A DNA stretch of 64,000 nucleotides, from the NCBI GenBank assembly GCA_023078685.1, contig JALGAS010000002.1, forward strand, positions 186,001-250,000, given 5' to 3'. Made by a program: the position numbers and the translations under genes. Numbering within the stretch: the stretch's first letter is position 1; each line of letters starts with the position of its first letter. Origin of the DNA: Neopestalotiopsis rosae. Its lineage: Eukaryota; Ascomycota; Sordariomycetes; Amphisphaeriales; Sporocadaceae. This document shows, piece after piece, positions 1 through 11,593 of the stretch. The notes beneath the pieces are model-generated. The model was not told the DNA's origin, did no database searches, and saw nothing but the letters and a program-made list of their open reading frames with translations.

Positions 1-2258
1 GTGTTACTCCTTCGTGCTCTTCCAGCGTTGCATGCGGGCAAGATAATGCAGTGTGTGTGGAGTGATCAGGCGTCCTTTCTACATATTGACAAAAAGAGTT
101 CCTGGGCGATGCCTTATATTGACAGTCGTAGAATGACTGCCAACGAAAAGAAATCAAACTAACAACAGCTTACAATAGCAAGGCCCAAAGTTGGTGCTAA
201 GAGTCACTGTGATGGAGAACAAGAAGGCACCAACACCACCCGCATCCCGCAATTCAAGAGCTATTGTAGCTAGAGGGCGGAAAAGTGTTGGCTCCTCCGT
301 CAGGATTGTCTGACCCCATGCTGCTTTTCCCCAGCTATGGGCACGGGGAGATAATCGACTGGGCTGAGGTCATTGGATAGAGGGATGGCACCTTGCAGCC
401 GCTCGCTAAGCTCAGGCCGGAGATGCGCCCTTCATGTTGTAAGGGAGCGGCACTAAACCTACTTCGGCGGCTCGTGGTCCAAGTTATTGGAGTCAGTGGT
501 CAGTCACACAGGGACTGCCTAAGGCCGGACCGGTCTTGCAAGAGAAACAACCCACTCGCGGCCACCTTGCTGACCGGAGTACTCGACCTGTAGGTGGTTT
601 CACAGTGACACAATATGTGGACACAGATCCCGAGTATACGGCTTCGGCTTCGGTGTTAGTGGGTCCTGGCTTACAACAGCGGCCATTTTGAATTCCGCAT
701 GAGCTCCATATCATGCACTAGTTTTTATTGTTCTTTAGTATGCGCCTTTCGCAGCTCTGCTTATACATCAATGACGACCAATAGCTTTCTCGCAACGCAA
801 AATCATGCGGTGTAAAGAACGTTCCCGCTATAGGTAGGGCGTGGTTTCTAGAAGGCGTCGATCTGAAACTGGTGAGAGTGCGGGCTCAAACCATTGACTT
901 TGGCTGTTAGTGAGATCTTCGGGATTAGTTTTGTCCTAGATGGTGATATAAGCACTTGATATTCAAACACTATGCTATACTGTTTAGCATCTGGCCGCAT
1001 GACGCCTCATTATTCTTACTGATGTCAATTATCTCGGTAGCATATCAGCCCTTTGCAGACCTAGCGCAGATTGTAAACTTTGACGGAAATAGACCGATTA
1101 CTCAGATCATCTTTCTACTGCTATTGCAAAAGAGGATAACCGAGCGAAGACATGTTGAAATGACGAGTCACTTGATCGGAGCTCATCAACATGAATTTGA
1201 TCACGAAGAAGAGTCAATTCGAGCCACAAAGGGTGCAGACGGCAGGGTACAGCTCCGACCTCGGACAGTATCGCACTATCCCAGACTTTCACAGGCGCCT
1301 TTTCCAGCAGCTTGGGTCCACCGGTAAGCTACGGAAGTATATCGCCACTCCACTCTATTTCAGATATCTTTTGTTCTTTCACAAGCCAATACATTTGATC
1401 ACAGAGCACTGCTATTGAAGGACTGGGCATGTGCAGCATATGTTTCCGTGTTCCTCATATCTGTTGATTCCCAAATATACTTGTGAATGTGCACTTTCAC
1501 ATTTCTTTCCCGCATGACTATTTTCTCATTGAGATGACTGGCTGTGTTGGGTGCACAGCTGGCAAGTAACAGAATGAAACAGACCTGAAAATCAAAGGAC
1601 GGAATATAATATACATCAACTGCTCCTCCACAGCCCCGCAAACCCCAAATACGGTGCCCTTGTACTTTAAGAATCCATCCACATTACGAAAGACCCATCC
1701 AGGTTGTAGAAAGACGTACAGACTATTGCTTGGACCCCTACTTGAATGTTCTCCATGTCTTGGCATGACTCTTCGCCCCCCCTCGAGTCAGGACCACCTT
1801 GTGGAAAGGCTGAAAGTAGAGACAAGGACGCATGGCATTTGACATTCTCACAAGCGCGCTAACCATCTAGTCTGAAAGGGAGTGTACGCCTTTGGAACGA
1901 CAAGTATGCCAATAAGTTCTAAATAGACCACGTCAGCAGCCTAGCATGGCTTTAGCTCAAAGAAGGTTTGCAAAAGTTCGCATTTTTGCCAGACATGGGG
2001 CTGATGACTGTCAATTACTAGGCACAACGTGGGAATTGTATTGGATTATTCGAATGAATTCTACCAGGTGCTGGTTCTTGCTCTACGGCGGGCAAATATT
2101 CGCCCGTGATATGTTTGACAACCATGTGTTAGAAGAGCAAGCCCCTTTCTTCTACAATCTAAACTCTATTGTCTAGCAGCATAAGCTGACACTTGCGTGA
2201 TTCGGCATATTGCCAGTGCAAGCGTCATTCTCAATTCCACCAACAGCTCAACACTCAT
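1..2258. other. gene-free stretch at the left edge
   Basis: Only short overlapping open frames are present, most without a good ATG context, and none resembles a known family. No tRNA, rRNA or transposon signature was recognised. It may hold the end of an unseen neighbour or regulatory DNA; I see nothing specific. Confidence 0.5.
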
Positions 2259-3641
2259 CTAGTCCCACGAAATGTACAGCATAATTCCGGCGCCCAAAGC
2301 AATGGCCGCGAATTGCACTAAGGTCTTGCGCAATTCAGCCTTCTTGTTTGGGCCCGTCTCGAGGAGTTCGGGTATGACTGCCACAGTTCCGACATACAGA
2401 AAAGTGCCAGCGGTAAAGGGCAGCAAGAGATCGCCGTAGGTCAAAGACGTTCCAAAGAGACCACCACGTAGGGTGATTGCATCGCCACCCGAGTTGCCGC
2501 CAAACTCTTGAACAGCGATACCAATCAACGTTCCCAGTAGTGCACCCAGGGCTGTGATGAACTGAGCTCCCATCGCAGCGCGTTTGGAGAAGCCGGACTG
2601 GACGAGCAGAGCAAAGTCGCCTACTTCGTGAGGGATCTCGTGGAAGAAGACGGCGACGGTCGTTGTCGCGCCAATGGTGGGTGATGAGTAGAATGAAGCC
2701 GCCATAGCAAGGCCATCGGTGATGTTGTGCGTAAAGTCAGCACTATACACAAGTTAGTATCATTGCCGAGCCTGGAATAATCGCCTCTTCTTGAAGAGCA
2801 GATCGCCGCAACAAGCCATGCCGCATCAAACTTACACCATGTTCAGATAGCCTCCAAGCTTGACGCTGGGATTGATCTCCTTTTCAACGTGAACTGCTGG
2901 CTCTGCACTGCCATTGGCCTTCTTCCTAGACTTGACTTCACCCCCTACAGGTTGTACCGAGCTCGAAGATCCCTGGGCCGTGGGAGCCTCCACATGCTCG
3001 TGAGCTCCATAGCCATGTTCGTGGCCCTGGCCGCCTGTTGCAATTCGAAGGCCCTTGTCCATGGCTACAAACGTCATGAAGCCGGCCAATATGGCAGCAC
3101 CAAGCAAAAGATTCCTGTTGGGCTCGACCAAGACAAACCTGGCGTGCTCGGGACTGTCCTCGCCGAGGAAGATCTCCGGGAGCAGGTGGAACAAGGTGTC
3201 GCCCATGAGGCCACCGACGGCAAAAGCCACCATGACGGACAGAGAGGACGGGTCAATATTAGGAGGGCATAATGCGAGGAGGAAATTCGGCGGTCCAGAG
3301 ATGTACAAGGTGGCAAGTATGGCGTTGACTGCCGGACTACCGGGGAAAAGAACGCCAAAGACTCGGGATGAGAGGGTGGAAGCGCCGGCAGAGTCTGCCA
3401 GCTTTTCGGCGCTCAAATCCGCGACCACCGCACATGACTAGAATTATTTTTCAGCTTACATTCATCTCCCGAACTCTGCAATTGTTACGGTACTTACTTG
3501 AAGTCTTTGCTCAAGGTCATCTAGACTGAGGGATGCGGCCGATACTGCGGTGCCTTCAGTTCCGTTGGCGGCCGCCGCCGCTACACAGACCAGGCCGAGC
3601 GCTAGCAGCGAGACTCGACACAGAAACCCTCCAGCCAACAT
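2259..3641 (-). CDS. ZIP zinc transporter, KE4/SLC39A7 (Yke4) type
   Basis: Membrane zinc transporter of the KE4 subfamily, which in yeast and animals moves Zn2+ between the ER/Golgi lumen and the cytosol. Three exons on the minus strand: 3641-3498, 3437-2836 and 2742-2259, giving 409 residues. All introns have GT..AG ends, and the second has a CTAAC branch site. The start ATG at 3641 opens a hydrophobic signal peptide (MLAGGFLCRVSLLALGLV). A His-rich cytoplasmic loop (GHEHGYGAHEH) lies mid-protein. The metal-site helices HNITDGLAMAASF and HEIPHEVGDFALL are intact, as expected of a working ZIP carrier. The family assignment is secure; compartment and direction of transport are inferred from homologues. 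It is divergently arranged with the permease gene at 4268. Confidence 0.9.
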
Positions 3642-3806
3642 TTTTGCTCTAATTTTGTTCAAGATGGATCTGTTCTTCCTGCTCGCGTGTCGAGATGATT
3701 ACGAAACTCGACAGCAGTGAGAATCATGTCAGACGGAAAGTTAAAAGCCCTCACGACCCCCGAAACTCAGCGCGCACTTATGCAGGCTAGCGGATTGCGG
3801 GCGCCA

Positions 3807-3828
3807 CAGCTCGAGCTGCCGAGCTCGG
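3807..3828. promoter_or_regulatory. two abutting perfect palindromes upstream of the ZIP gene
   Basis: CAGCTCGAGCTG (3807-3818) is a perfect 12-bp palindrome, directly followed by CCGAGCTCGG (3819-3828), a perfect 10-bp palindrome. They lie about 165 bp upstream of the zinc-transporter ATG, inside the 626-bp divergent promoter region. CCG/CGG half-sites are what Zn2Cys6 regulators bind, but the factor is unknown. Confidence 0.35.
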
Positions 3829-4267
3829 ATCTGATAAGGAGTTGAGAGGTATGGAATGACGTTATATTTCGGCGGTGTAAGTTATATCCGAGCAGATCTT
3901 TGGCTATCATTTCATCCCTTGGCTGCTTTTGATATTGCACTTCCTTGTACACCGCAAGCGGCGCTCAAATGTTGGTTGTTTGAGATAAATAAATGAATCT
4001 CCAGCCTCCAATTCTCGAATCCCAAGAAATTAGCGACATTGTGCTGCTAAATAAGATGCTGGTAGTGAGGCCCCCACAGAGAACAAATTGGGGGCGGCGT
4101 CGATCTTTGGGGATGTGGTCCAGTGTGGATGCGGCTGCCTGACGTGGCACAGCCCAATTACCTCTCTCAATTCCTGTGCTGAACCAATTCTCACAACGCA
4201 GTCACTGTTACAACACATAGTTGGTCACAACATATAGTCCGCTACGGGACATTCCAGTCATATCACA

Positions 4268-6113
4268 ATGAACCCTACGCCGAAGCAGTCCAGATTCTCT
4301 CCCACCAGCCCAGCCAACAGCTCCAAGGATTGGAAACAAGATGTCGACCCTGAGAAAAACAGTGCCTTGGAGCGAGTGCTTGTCAATCTCCAGCAAGATG
4401 ATATCCGGCTGAGGCAATTGTTTGATACAAAGGTGTTGCCATCCATGGCTATGGCAGCTCTAATGCTGGGCATAAATTCTGTTGCCATTGTGCAGGCCGA
4501 CTTGTTCGGTCTGACAGAAAGCATGGGTTTCAGCATAACACAATCCTCCTGCCTCCATACTGCGCCTTACATGCCCCAGATCCTGCTGCAGCTTCCCGTC
4601 GTGTGGGCTTTGTTGGATGCCATATTCCCTCTCGACAAGTTTCTAGGTGCTTGTCTAGTTATCATTGCATGTCGCCAAATAATGTTACCAGATATGAGCT
4701 TCACTGGAGTAGTGCTTACTGGATTAATTCAAGGTGCATTCGAGGTCGTCTTCGTTCCTGCCTTGGTGTGGATGACGTGGGTCTACTGGACGAGGGAAGA
4801 GATGTCTTCACGGTTATCTTGTTGGTACTCGATGATTGGTTTTGGAAATCTGGTAAGAATACGCATTCCACCACAAGTATACTAGCAGGGACCAACAATG
4901 ACCGAAATATAAAGACAACGAGCATATTCGCTTATTTCCTCGTCGAGCGCGACCTCACCATTCGACCTGATGTGGTTAGTAGATCAGTTTCGAAGGACAT
5001 TGCACGTGGTAAAAATCCGTGTCTAACACCTCTAGGTTATTCTATGTTGTTCGGGCTTCGTGTTCTCTGTATACATGTTTATTACATGTATATTTTGTGG
5101 CGAATCTCCGTTAACTCTAAAATTCCTCAGCGACCGCGAGGAAAAGGTTGCGTGGGCAGTGCAACGCCTGACAGCTCCAAGAAATACCTCCTGGAGCGAC
5201 GCGGCTTTTAAAGAAGCTACAAGAAATGTCAGGACCTACCTATGGTGTGGCCTGACATGTATTGCATCGTAAGCTGTCATGTGCTGATCTGATGAACGAA
5301 TAGTTGGGTGATAATGTACTAAAAACAACTCGTTTAGTTTACTGATTGCTGGTTCAGCAAGTATCAGCCATCGGTTTCTTATCTCCGTAGCCACCGATTC
5401 ATCCCGCGCTACTTTAAATCTGCCCTTCGGAGCCATTCAATCCATCGCGGTGTTCTGTGGCGGCCTGGCGAACACAAAACTTAATTTTGGAACTTTGTTA
5501 ATTGCGCTTTCTTGCATATCAAGTACTGGCCTCTTGATTCTTCACCAAGCACTGCAGCCGGTAGAACAGCAGACAAACTTCGTCCTCGTCGGTCACTATC
5601 TCGCAGCCAGTGTACATGGATTAGGTAAGATTTTGAATGATCAGGTTTGGGGATGTCATTTTGCTAATGAGATCAGCCCCTATATTATACTCTTGGTCGG
5701 GCGTCAATATCGTAGGAGCTACTAAGAAGAAAGCTACCCTCGCTTTCATGTCAATGGGCTATGCTTTGGGTCACACATGTGGTCCATTCATGTTCATGCC
5801 GAGCTCCAGTCCCCAATCAAGCTCAACCATAATTCGGGCATTGCTCTCGCTCCATGTCTTATTCATTATACTTGTTTTGGTTTTGGGGAATCATTTCAGC
5901 AAAATGAATCGACAATATTGCGGATCTGTCAAGGTCGAGCAAATTATCGGCAGCTATAACCCTCGCTTATACGTGACAATAGACTTTGATCAGCAGGAAA
6001 AGGTATATGAGACAGAATTTGATGGGAACGACAAACCTTCTTACAAGTTCAGCTCTCAAATCTGGGACGATTCGACCGATCCGAGAAACAAAGAATTTCG
6101 TTTTCTCTTATAA
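4268..6113 (+). CDS. MFS permease, Dal5/allantoate-like family
   Basis: Plasma-membrane major facilitator of the anion:cation symporter (Dal5-like) family, which imports small organic acids, vitamins or ureides; the substrate is not predictable. Five exons give one continuous frame of 533 residues: 4268-4852, 4915-4974, 5036-5268, 5338-5624, 5677-6113. The phases match at every junction. Family marks are TREEMSSRLSCWYSMIGFGN after TM5, SPLTLKFLSDREEKVAWAVQ in the central loop, LNLPFGAIQ, SGVNIVGATKKK, and the C-terminal DSTDPRNKEFRFLL. The sequence is divergent, and the loop between exons 1 and 3 is the least certain part. An AATAAA overlaps the stop codon. A degenerate gene was considered, but the intact spliced frame argues against it. 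Confidence 0.75.
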
Positions 6114-6118
6114 ATAAA
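6113..6118 (+). terminator. possible polyadenylation signal of the Dal5-like gene
   Basis: AATAAA overlapping the TAA stop of the permease gene. Fungal 3'-end signals are loose, so this is only suggestive. Confidence 0.25.
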
Positions 6119-7975
6119 AGTTGCTCAGTCTTATTATCATTTCGCGCGGCTAAACGCATTGGCTACGAAGAGCATTTTTTTTTTAGGTTGTAGTGTTCAT
6201 CTTTGCTAAGACGGTCTTTCTAAGTGTCACACGACTTCAAGGAAGAAATTCAGGATGATGCCCATGGACGAAGTTGTTGCGTCATTTGGTACTTGTCTGC
6301 GAGGAGAACGATGTGGTAAACCAAGTCTCTACGGTCTGCTTCGGACGTAAGGTGGTTATTCTGCGTGCTTTCAAAGACTGGAGTGAGTCTATTTGCATAA
6401 TGAACAGAATAATTACCATGGCCTCAGCATGATCATCAAACAGCGTAATCGCGTCTTGCGTAGCTTCTCTGGATCTGTTGAAAAGCATAGCTTTCATCAC
6501 CGGAGATGATCGTGTGAGGGTACTTGAGCAGACACGGAAGCTTCTCGCTGGCCGATGCTGCCGAATGTACTAACCCTGAAAAGGGATGGTGCTCAAGCGT
6601 CCCATTCCATTCCGTCCTCAGGGTAGAAATGATGCCATAAGGAGTAGGCGGCCTTGGAGGCAGATTCCGTGTGAAGACCTGTCATTGTGCCATGATACAT
6701 TTGATAAGGGGCAGAATCCGAATAGGATGATCAAGCAATTGTTGGGCTCACAGACTTCGCTGCAGACCCTTGCCGTGTCATGATCTGATCGTTGTTGTCC
6801 AAAAATATTTATGTTTGGGGGTTCAATTATTGAGAAGGAAGACGCTATACAATTGACCTCGCGGGTACCGAACGCAACCTGCGCCTAGACTGCGTAGCAC
6901 ATGCGCGGCAATATCGACTTAATTGTGCCCACGAAAAGAACCAAACCCTTGCGTCTCTGAGAAAAGCTAGGCCTTGACTGTTACCTGCGTCCTAGCATCA
7001 GCCCTGCACCCAATGCTCAGAAAAGTACAAGACGACATGTACATATTAGCGTGCTTGGGGGACCGGTGGTTTGGTTATGTGCGCCTTGGGTGAGATCCCG
7101 TATAGTCGTTGGGTCAACGTCATACTGTCAACGGCATGAGCACCTGAGTTCATCAAGTTACCCGAGCACGAGCTAACACCAAGTGGTGGAGTGCGCGCAA
7201 ACCAGAGTTTATTGACTTGTGACAGTCCCAGGGTCCGACTGGTATTTCATTCAGGCACGAACCAAGGAAAAAAATAAACTACTGTATAATCTTGTGCCGG
7301 CGAGACGTCGGTGCATTCGCATGAACCTGGCGTCCGGTGCCGTTACCGATTGGAGGCATTCACGACGAACCGGTCTAAATGCACCAAATTCTACAGTGGC
7401 CCCGAACGCCCCTTCAGCAGGGATGGGCGACCAAATCTTGGGGATTGCCTTTTGAAGCCAGGAACCCGTTCTAATGTGAACCTACCAGGCATGACCTAGA
7501 CCAAGCACATCACGTATCAATTTAGGTATATATCAACAAAGAAATTTTTGAGCAATTACCATGCATTGAAATCTCTTCAAGTAGTGAGAGCTTGGCCAAT
7601 TTGTATTGCAAAGTCTAGAGATGCATCACTCAGCAATTGCTTGTCGTAAACATTTGCTTCACCAGTAACATCAAGAACTCAAGTAGCGGAAAAAAGAAGA
7701 GAGCAATTGCACTAAAGAGACCCTTGTTACCCCGCGCCATAGTGGCCGAGTCCTCCAAACCTGTACCCCATGTGGTTCCCCAAGGTCGGCCCGCTTTCTC
7801 TCACGGCAGGGCGGAGTTGATGGATCATTACTATGAGAAGCGGGTATAATGGTGACATTATTGGCAGTGCATCTCCGACGCCACGGTAGTCGCTTCCGTT
7901 GATCATGTAGGTACTCGTGAGAGAAAGGCCGAGACTAGGCCATTGATAGTCCCAGCTCAGGGACAGTTGAATTTG
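6119..7975. other. gene-free stretch upstream of the glucoamylase
   Basis: About 1.9 kb with only short open frames that match nothing I recognise. The right end must contain the glucoamylase promoter. No repeats or RNA genes were seen. Confidence 0.5.
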
Positions 7976-7983
7976 TATATAAG
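7976..7983 (+). promoter_or_regulatory. TATA box of the glucoamylase gene
   Basis: TATATAAG lies 84 nt upstream of the glucoamylase ATG, the usual distance for a strong secreted-enzyme gene in filamentous fungi. Confidence 0.5.
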
Positions 7984-8066
7984 AAGTTGTGTCCACTGCA
8001 TCGCAAAGACAAGTTCAAGACTCCTGCTGGGCTGTCAAGATAGCTCACGCGTGCCAAGACCACAAG

Positions 8067-10113
8067 ATGATGTTGCTCACTTCCACTCTGGCAGCCATTG
8101 GGTCTCTGGGCTTTCTGGTCTCGGCTGTCCCAAGAGACGCCGCTCGCTCCTCTGTCGATATCGATGCCTTTGTGACTACAGAAAGATCGATTGCGCTCCA
8201 AGGTGTCTTGAACAACATTGGAGCCAATGGTTCACTTGCTGACGGCGCCGCTGCCGGATTCGTAGTCGCCAGTCCCTCCAAGGCCAATCCGGATTGTAAG
8301 TCAATCATCTCATTGTTCTGTCTGATGTGAATACTCACCGCGAGGCAGACTTTTACACATGGACACGAGATTCGGCATTGACTCTCAAGATGATTGTTGA
8401 TGAGTTTCTTCTTGGTGCAACGGAACTTCAGCCGTACATTGAGGATTATCTACATGCCCAAGCCGTCCTGCAAACCGTGACGAACCCGTCTGGCACGCTT
8501 CTACCTTCTGGCAAGGGCCTTGGAGAACCAAAGTACAATGTTGACGGAACCCGCTACAATGGTAATTGGGGGCGACCTCAGCGGGATGGTCCAGCTCTGC
8601 GTGCTATTGCCTTGATTACATACAGCAATTGGCTGATAGCAAATGGTCAAGTTGCAAGGGCCAAGACGGTCGTCTGGCCGATTGTCTCAAATGACTTGTC
8701 TTATGTTGGGCAATACTGGTATGTTTCGTTCTGGATCTTCGTCAGAGAATTAATGCTCATGTACCAAGGAATTCTACTGGCTTTGATCTGTGGGAAGAGG
8801 TGTCTGGGTCCAGTTTCTTCACCGTTCAAAATCAGTATCGAGCATTGGTGGAGGGCGCAACACTTGCAAGCACTCTTGACGTAGACTGTACAGGATGCGA
8901 CCAGGCGCCCGAGGTCCTCTGCTTCCTACAGAGCTTCTGGAATGGCGACTATTTTATCGGCAACATCAACACCAACACAGTCAGAAATGGTCTAGATGCC
9001 AACACCATCCTTGGATCCATTGCGATATTTGATGTCAATGCAAGCTGCGACAGTGCAGCTATTCAGCCGTGTAGTAGCCGCGGCTTGTCCAACTTTAAAG
9101 CCTTTGTGGACGCCTTTCGCCATGGATCGCTGTACCCTATCAATGAGGGAATCGCCGCCGACTCTGGAGTTGCACTTGGGCGCTACACCGAAGATATCTA
9201 CTATGACGGCAATCCTTGGTAATTATCAAGCCAGAAACCCCCGACGAGAACCATTCACTGACCAAATATTTCATTCAACAGGTACCTCATCACCTCTGGA
9301 GCCGCCGAGTATCTGTACGACGCCATTGCGCAGTGGACCAAGCAGGGCATCATAAGCATCGACGATATTTCCTTGGCCTTCTTTTCAGACATCTTCCCAA
9401 ATGCAGCAATCAAGACTTATAGTGCGAACAGCACGTGCTCGGGCTTCTCTCAGCTCGTCGAGGCAGTGAAAGCATACGCTGACAGCTTCGTCTCTGTTGT
9501 CGAGCAGTATACGCCAACCAATGGTTCGCTGTCTGAGCAGTTCAACAAGACGGCACCTGGCAATCCTCTTTCAGCCTATGACTTGACTTGGTCGTATGCG
9601 GCCTTTGTCACCATGGCAGAACGCCGCGCCGGACAGTATCCCCCGAGCTGGGATCCGTCCACATTGGCAACTGCTTTGCCCTCCGTGTGCTCGGGTTCCT
9701 CGACCCAGGGCGTCTTTGTCCCAGCCTTTGCGGCTGGTGCGCCCAATGTCTCTACATCTTGCACATCGTATGTGCAATTCGCAGTGAACGCCTCGACCTA
9801 TTTCGGAGAAAACATCTACCTGGTCGGCAACACTTCTGACTTGGGTACATGGGATGTCGACAATGCGCAGCCTCTTCTATCCTCCAATTATACCTCGGAA
9901 CGGCCGCTGTGGTACGCACCGATTGCACTGACGGCGGGAGAGTACATCAATTATGGGTACGCCCGCCAGGAAGACTGTGACCAGCCATGGATCTTTGAGA
10001 CAGTAAACAGAACACTGCTGGTGCCCGAGTGTGATGAAAATGATGTCGAAGCTATTCGGGCAGAGACCAATGATGCATGGACCGGGGCCGTCGGGAGTAG
10101 CGGTGGATGTTAA
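8067..10113 (+). CDS. secreted glucoamylase, GH15 with C-terminal CBM20
   Basis: Glucan 1,4-alpha-glucosidase that releases glucose from the non-reducing ends of starch outside the cell. Four exons (8067-8295, 8349-8718, 8769-9218, 9282-10113) encode 626 residues. An N-terminal signal peptide (MMLLTSTLAAIGSLGFLVSA) is followed by the GH15 domain: TWTRDSALTLK, GLGEPKYNVDG, NWGRPQRDGPALRA, and FDLWEEVSGSSFFT with the catalytic acid Glu209. Arg-Tyr-x-Glu-Asp (RYTEDIYYDGNPW) is also present. A CBM20 starch-binding domain runs from about residue 509 to the end after a very short linker. Odd points: the position aligned with the Aspergillus niger catalytic base Glu400 is Asn444 (GNPLSAYDLTWSYAAF), and the CBM20 lysine of FEYKFIR is Gly here. 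The family is certain; full activity is not. Confidence 0.9.
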
Positions 10114-10292
10114 AGGTGGCTGACGACCATGCTCTCGTCAGATTACTGCGTACACAAAAAGCCGCCTCGAAAATAGAGTTTTCGCTTGAATACAGAAATA
10201 AGCGCACTTGTAGCGCTAATGTAGCCACGGACACAGTTGAAACCTTGAAAACGTCCCGTTTTGCCTGTCTGGCGGACACTCTAGGGCACCGC

Positions 10293-10298
10293 AATAAA
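10293..10298 (+). terminator. possible polyadenylation signal of the glucoamylase
   Basis: AATAAA 180 nt after the glucoamylase stop, a plausible 3'-UTR length. The rest of 10114-10555 shows no gene. Confidence 0.25.
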
Positions 10299-10555
10299 CG
10301 AAGACGCTCAGTCTTGATCGTAGTGTTGCTCATTCAGATTTTGGGTTACTGAAGCACGGCGATGCTAAAGTCTGATTTCTTTCTACCAAGTGAACATTTA
10401 TATCCTGTACTTGACCTGCTTTTGTGCGATTTTGTGCTTATAAGTAAGCTTCAATGCGACGGTCTCTCATCATTTCTTCCCAGTACATGATCATATGATT
10501 GCATTGCGTCGCAAATTTCAGTCACAGGCAGATTCCAACGGAAAACTTTCCAATA

Positions 10556-11359
10556 ATGACGATCAATAGCGGTTTGCCATCTCGCTATGAGATCCGGACG
10601 CTCGGCATGGAACACCTGGATTGGTGCAAGGCTCTCATAATGCATAGTAATGTATTTGGGTCACCAATATGGGCAATCGTATATCCCAAGAATAAGACAC
10701 ATCGTCTGTACGAAACGTATAAAACAATCGATTACTTGGTCAGACACCAGATCGAGTCTGGTTTCTCACTGGGAATATTTGACAAGGAGTACAAGTACAA
10801 GAGATCCGAGTCTGCAGATGCTGGCGGAAAGCTGTACTGGGACTTGACCAATGAAGACGCGGAAGAAGACGAGTTGCTCGAGCAAATGGACTTTCCCCTC
10901 GTCTCCGTTGCTCTGGCCTATGATGGGATCAACAAGCTGGACCACGCCCGCATCGAGCCCCTGATTGCGACCCTGCCGCCCTTTGGCGTCATGTACGCCG
11001 TGCTCGCCGAGAGAGATGTGCGCGACCCGGCCTCGTGGCAGCCCATGGGCCCCCGCCAGGTGTTGATGCGCAACGCCACGGCGACCAGGCTCGGCGAGGA
11101 GCGCCACGGCTTCATGAAGATCCTCGCGCGCTACATGATGCGCAGGGCGGCCGACCAAGGGTTCCGCGGTATCCAGATCGAGACTGCCCACGACGCCGTC
11201 TCTCATGTCTGGGGCAAACCGCCCAGCCCCTTTGTCGGGCACCGTGTCTCCGAGCTGGACTGGGACTATGCTCTCAAAGACGAGAATGGGACCACGAGCT
11301 ATCCATTCCATCCGGCCAAACAGGATATGGTCAAGATCTATGTGGACTTGAAGCCCTGA
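10556..11359 (+). CDS. GNAT-like acyltransferase-fold protein, function unknown
   Basis: Single-exon gene of 267 residues starting at ATG 10556 (MTINSGLPSRYEIRTLGM), the first ATG in this frame. The opening SRYEIRTLGMEHLDWCKALI resembles the first strand and helix of GNAT N-acetyltransferases, and EERHGFMKILARYMMRRAAD followed by GFRGIQIET resembles the acetyl-CoA loop, helix and next strand. A clear R/Q-x-x-G-x-G/A motif is missing, so catalysis is unproven. No signal peptide or membrane segment; an acidic run (NEDAEEDELLEQ) sits near residue 100. Similar proteins are common in Sordariomycetes as uncharacterised cytosolic proteins. It is convergent with the exo-polygalacturonase gene, 234 bp away. 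Confidence 0.6.
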   Translation: MTINSGLPSRYEIRTLGMEHLDWCKALIMHSNVFGSPIWAIVYPKNKTHRLYETYKTIDYLVRHQIESGFSLGIFDKEYKYKRSESADAGGKLYWDLTNEDAEEDELLEQMDFPLVSVALAYDGINKLDHARIEPLIATLPPFGVMYAVLAERDVRDPASWQPMGPRQVLMRNATATRLGEERHGFMKILARYMMRRAADQGFRGIQIETAHDAVSHVWGKPPSPFVGHRVSELDWDYALKDENGTTSYPFHPAKQDMVKIYVDLKP

Positions 11360-11593
11360 GCGAGTGTAGATTGTCAAAGAGCCAACTTGGCGGGGACTTT
11401 CGTCCGATAACCTGCCAAGGTGAGGCGATTTGTGATTATTCAAATCATCACGAAAACTGTGTGTATGTAATCATTAATCATTACAAATTGTCAAATATGT
11501 ACAATCGAAGTATACAAGAAAAATCTATCTCTAGATTTTCTCTCCAAGTAGTACAATAATCCATCATCAATTTTTCTTCCTGGACCAGCTATT

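Noticed and set aside
2259..6113. ZIP transporter and MFS permease as a co-regulated metal-uptake pair
   Set aside because: They share a 626-bp divergent region, but Dal5-like permeases carry organic anions and nothing links it to zinc.
4268..6113. Dal5-like gene as a frameshifted pseudogene
   Set aside because: At first sight the frames are scattered, but four introns with correct phases restore one continuous 534-codon reading.
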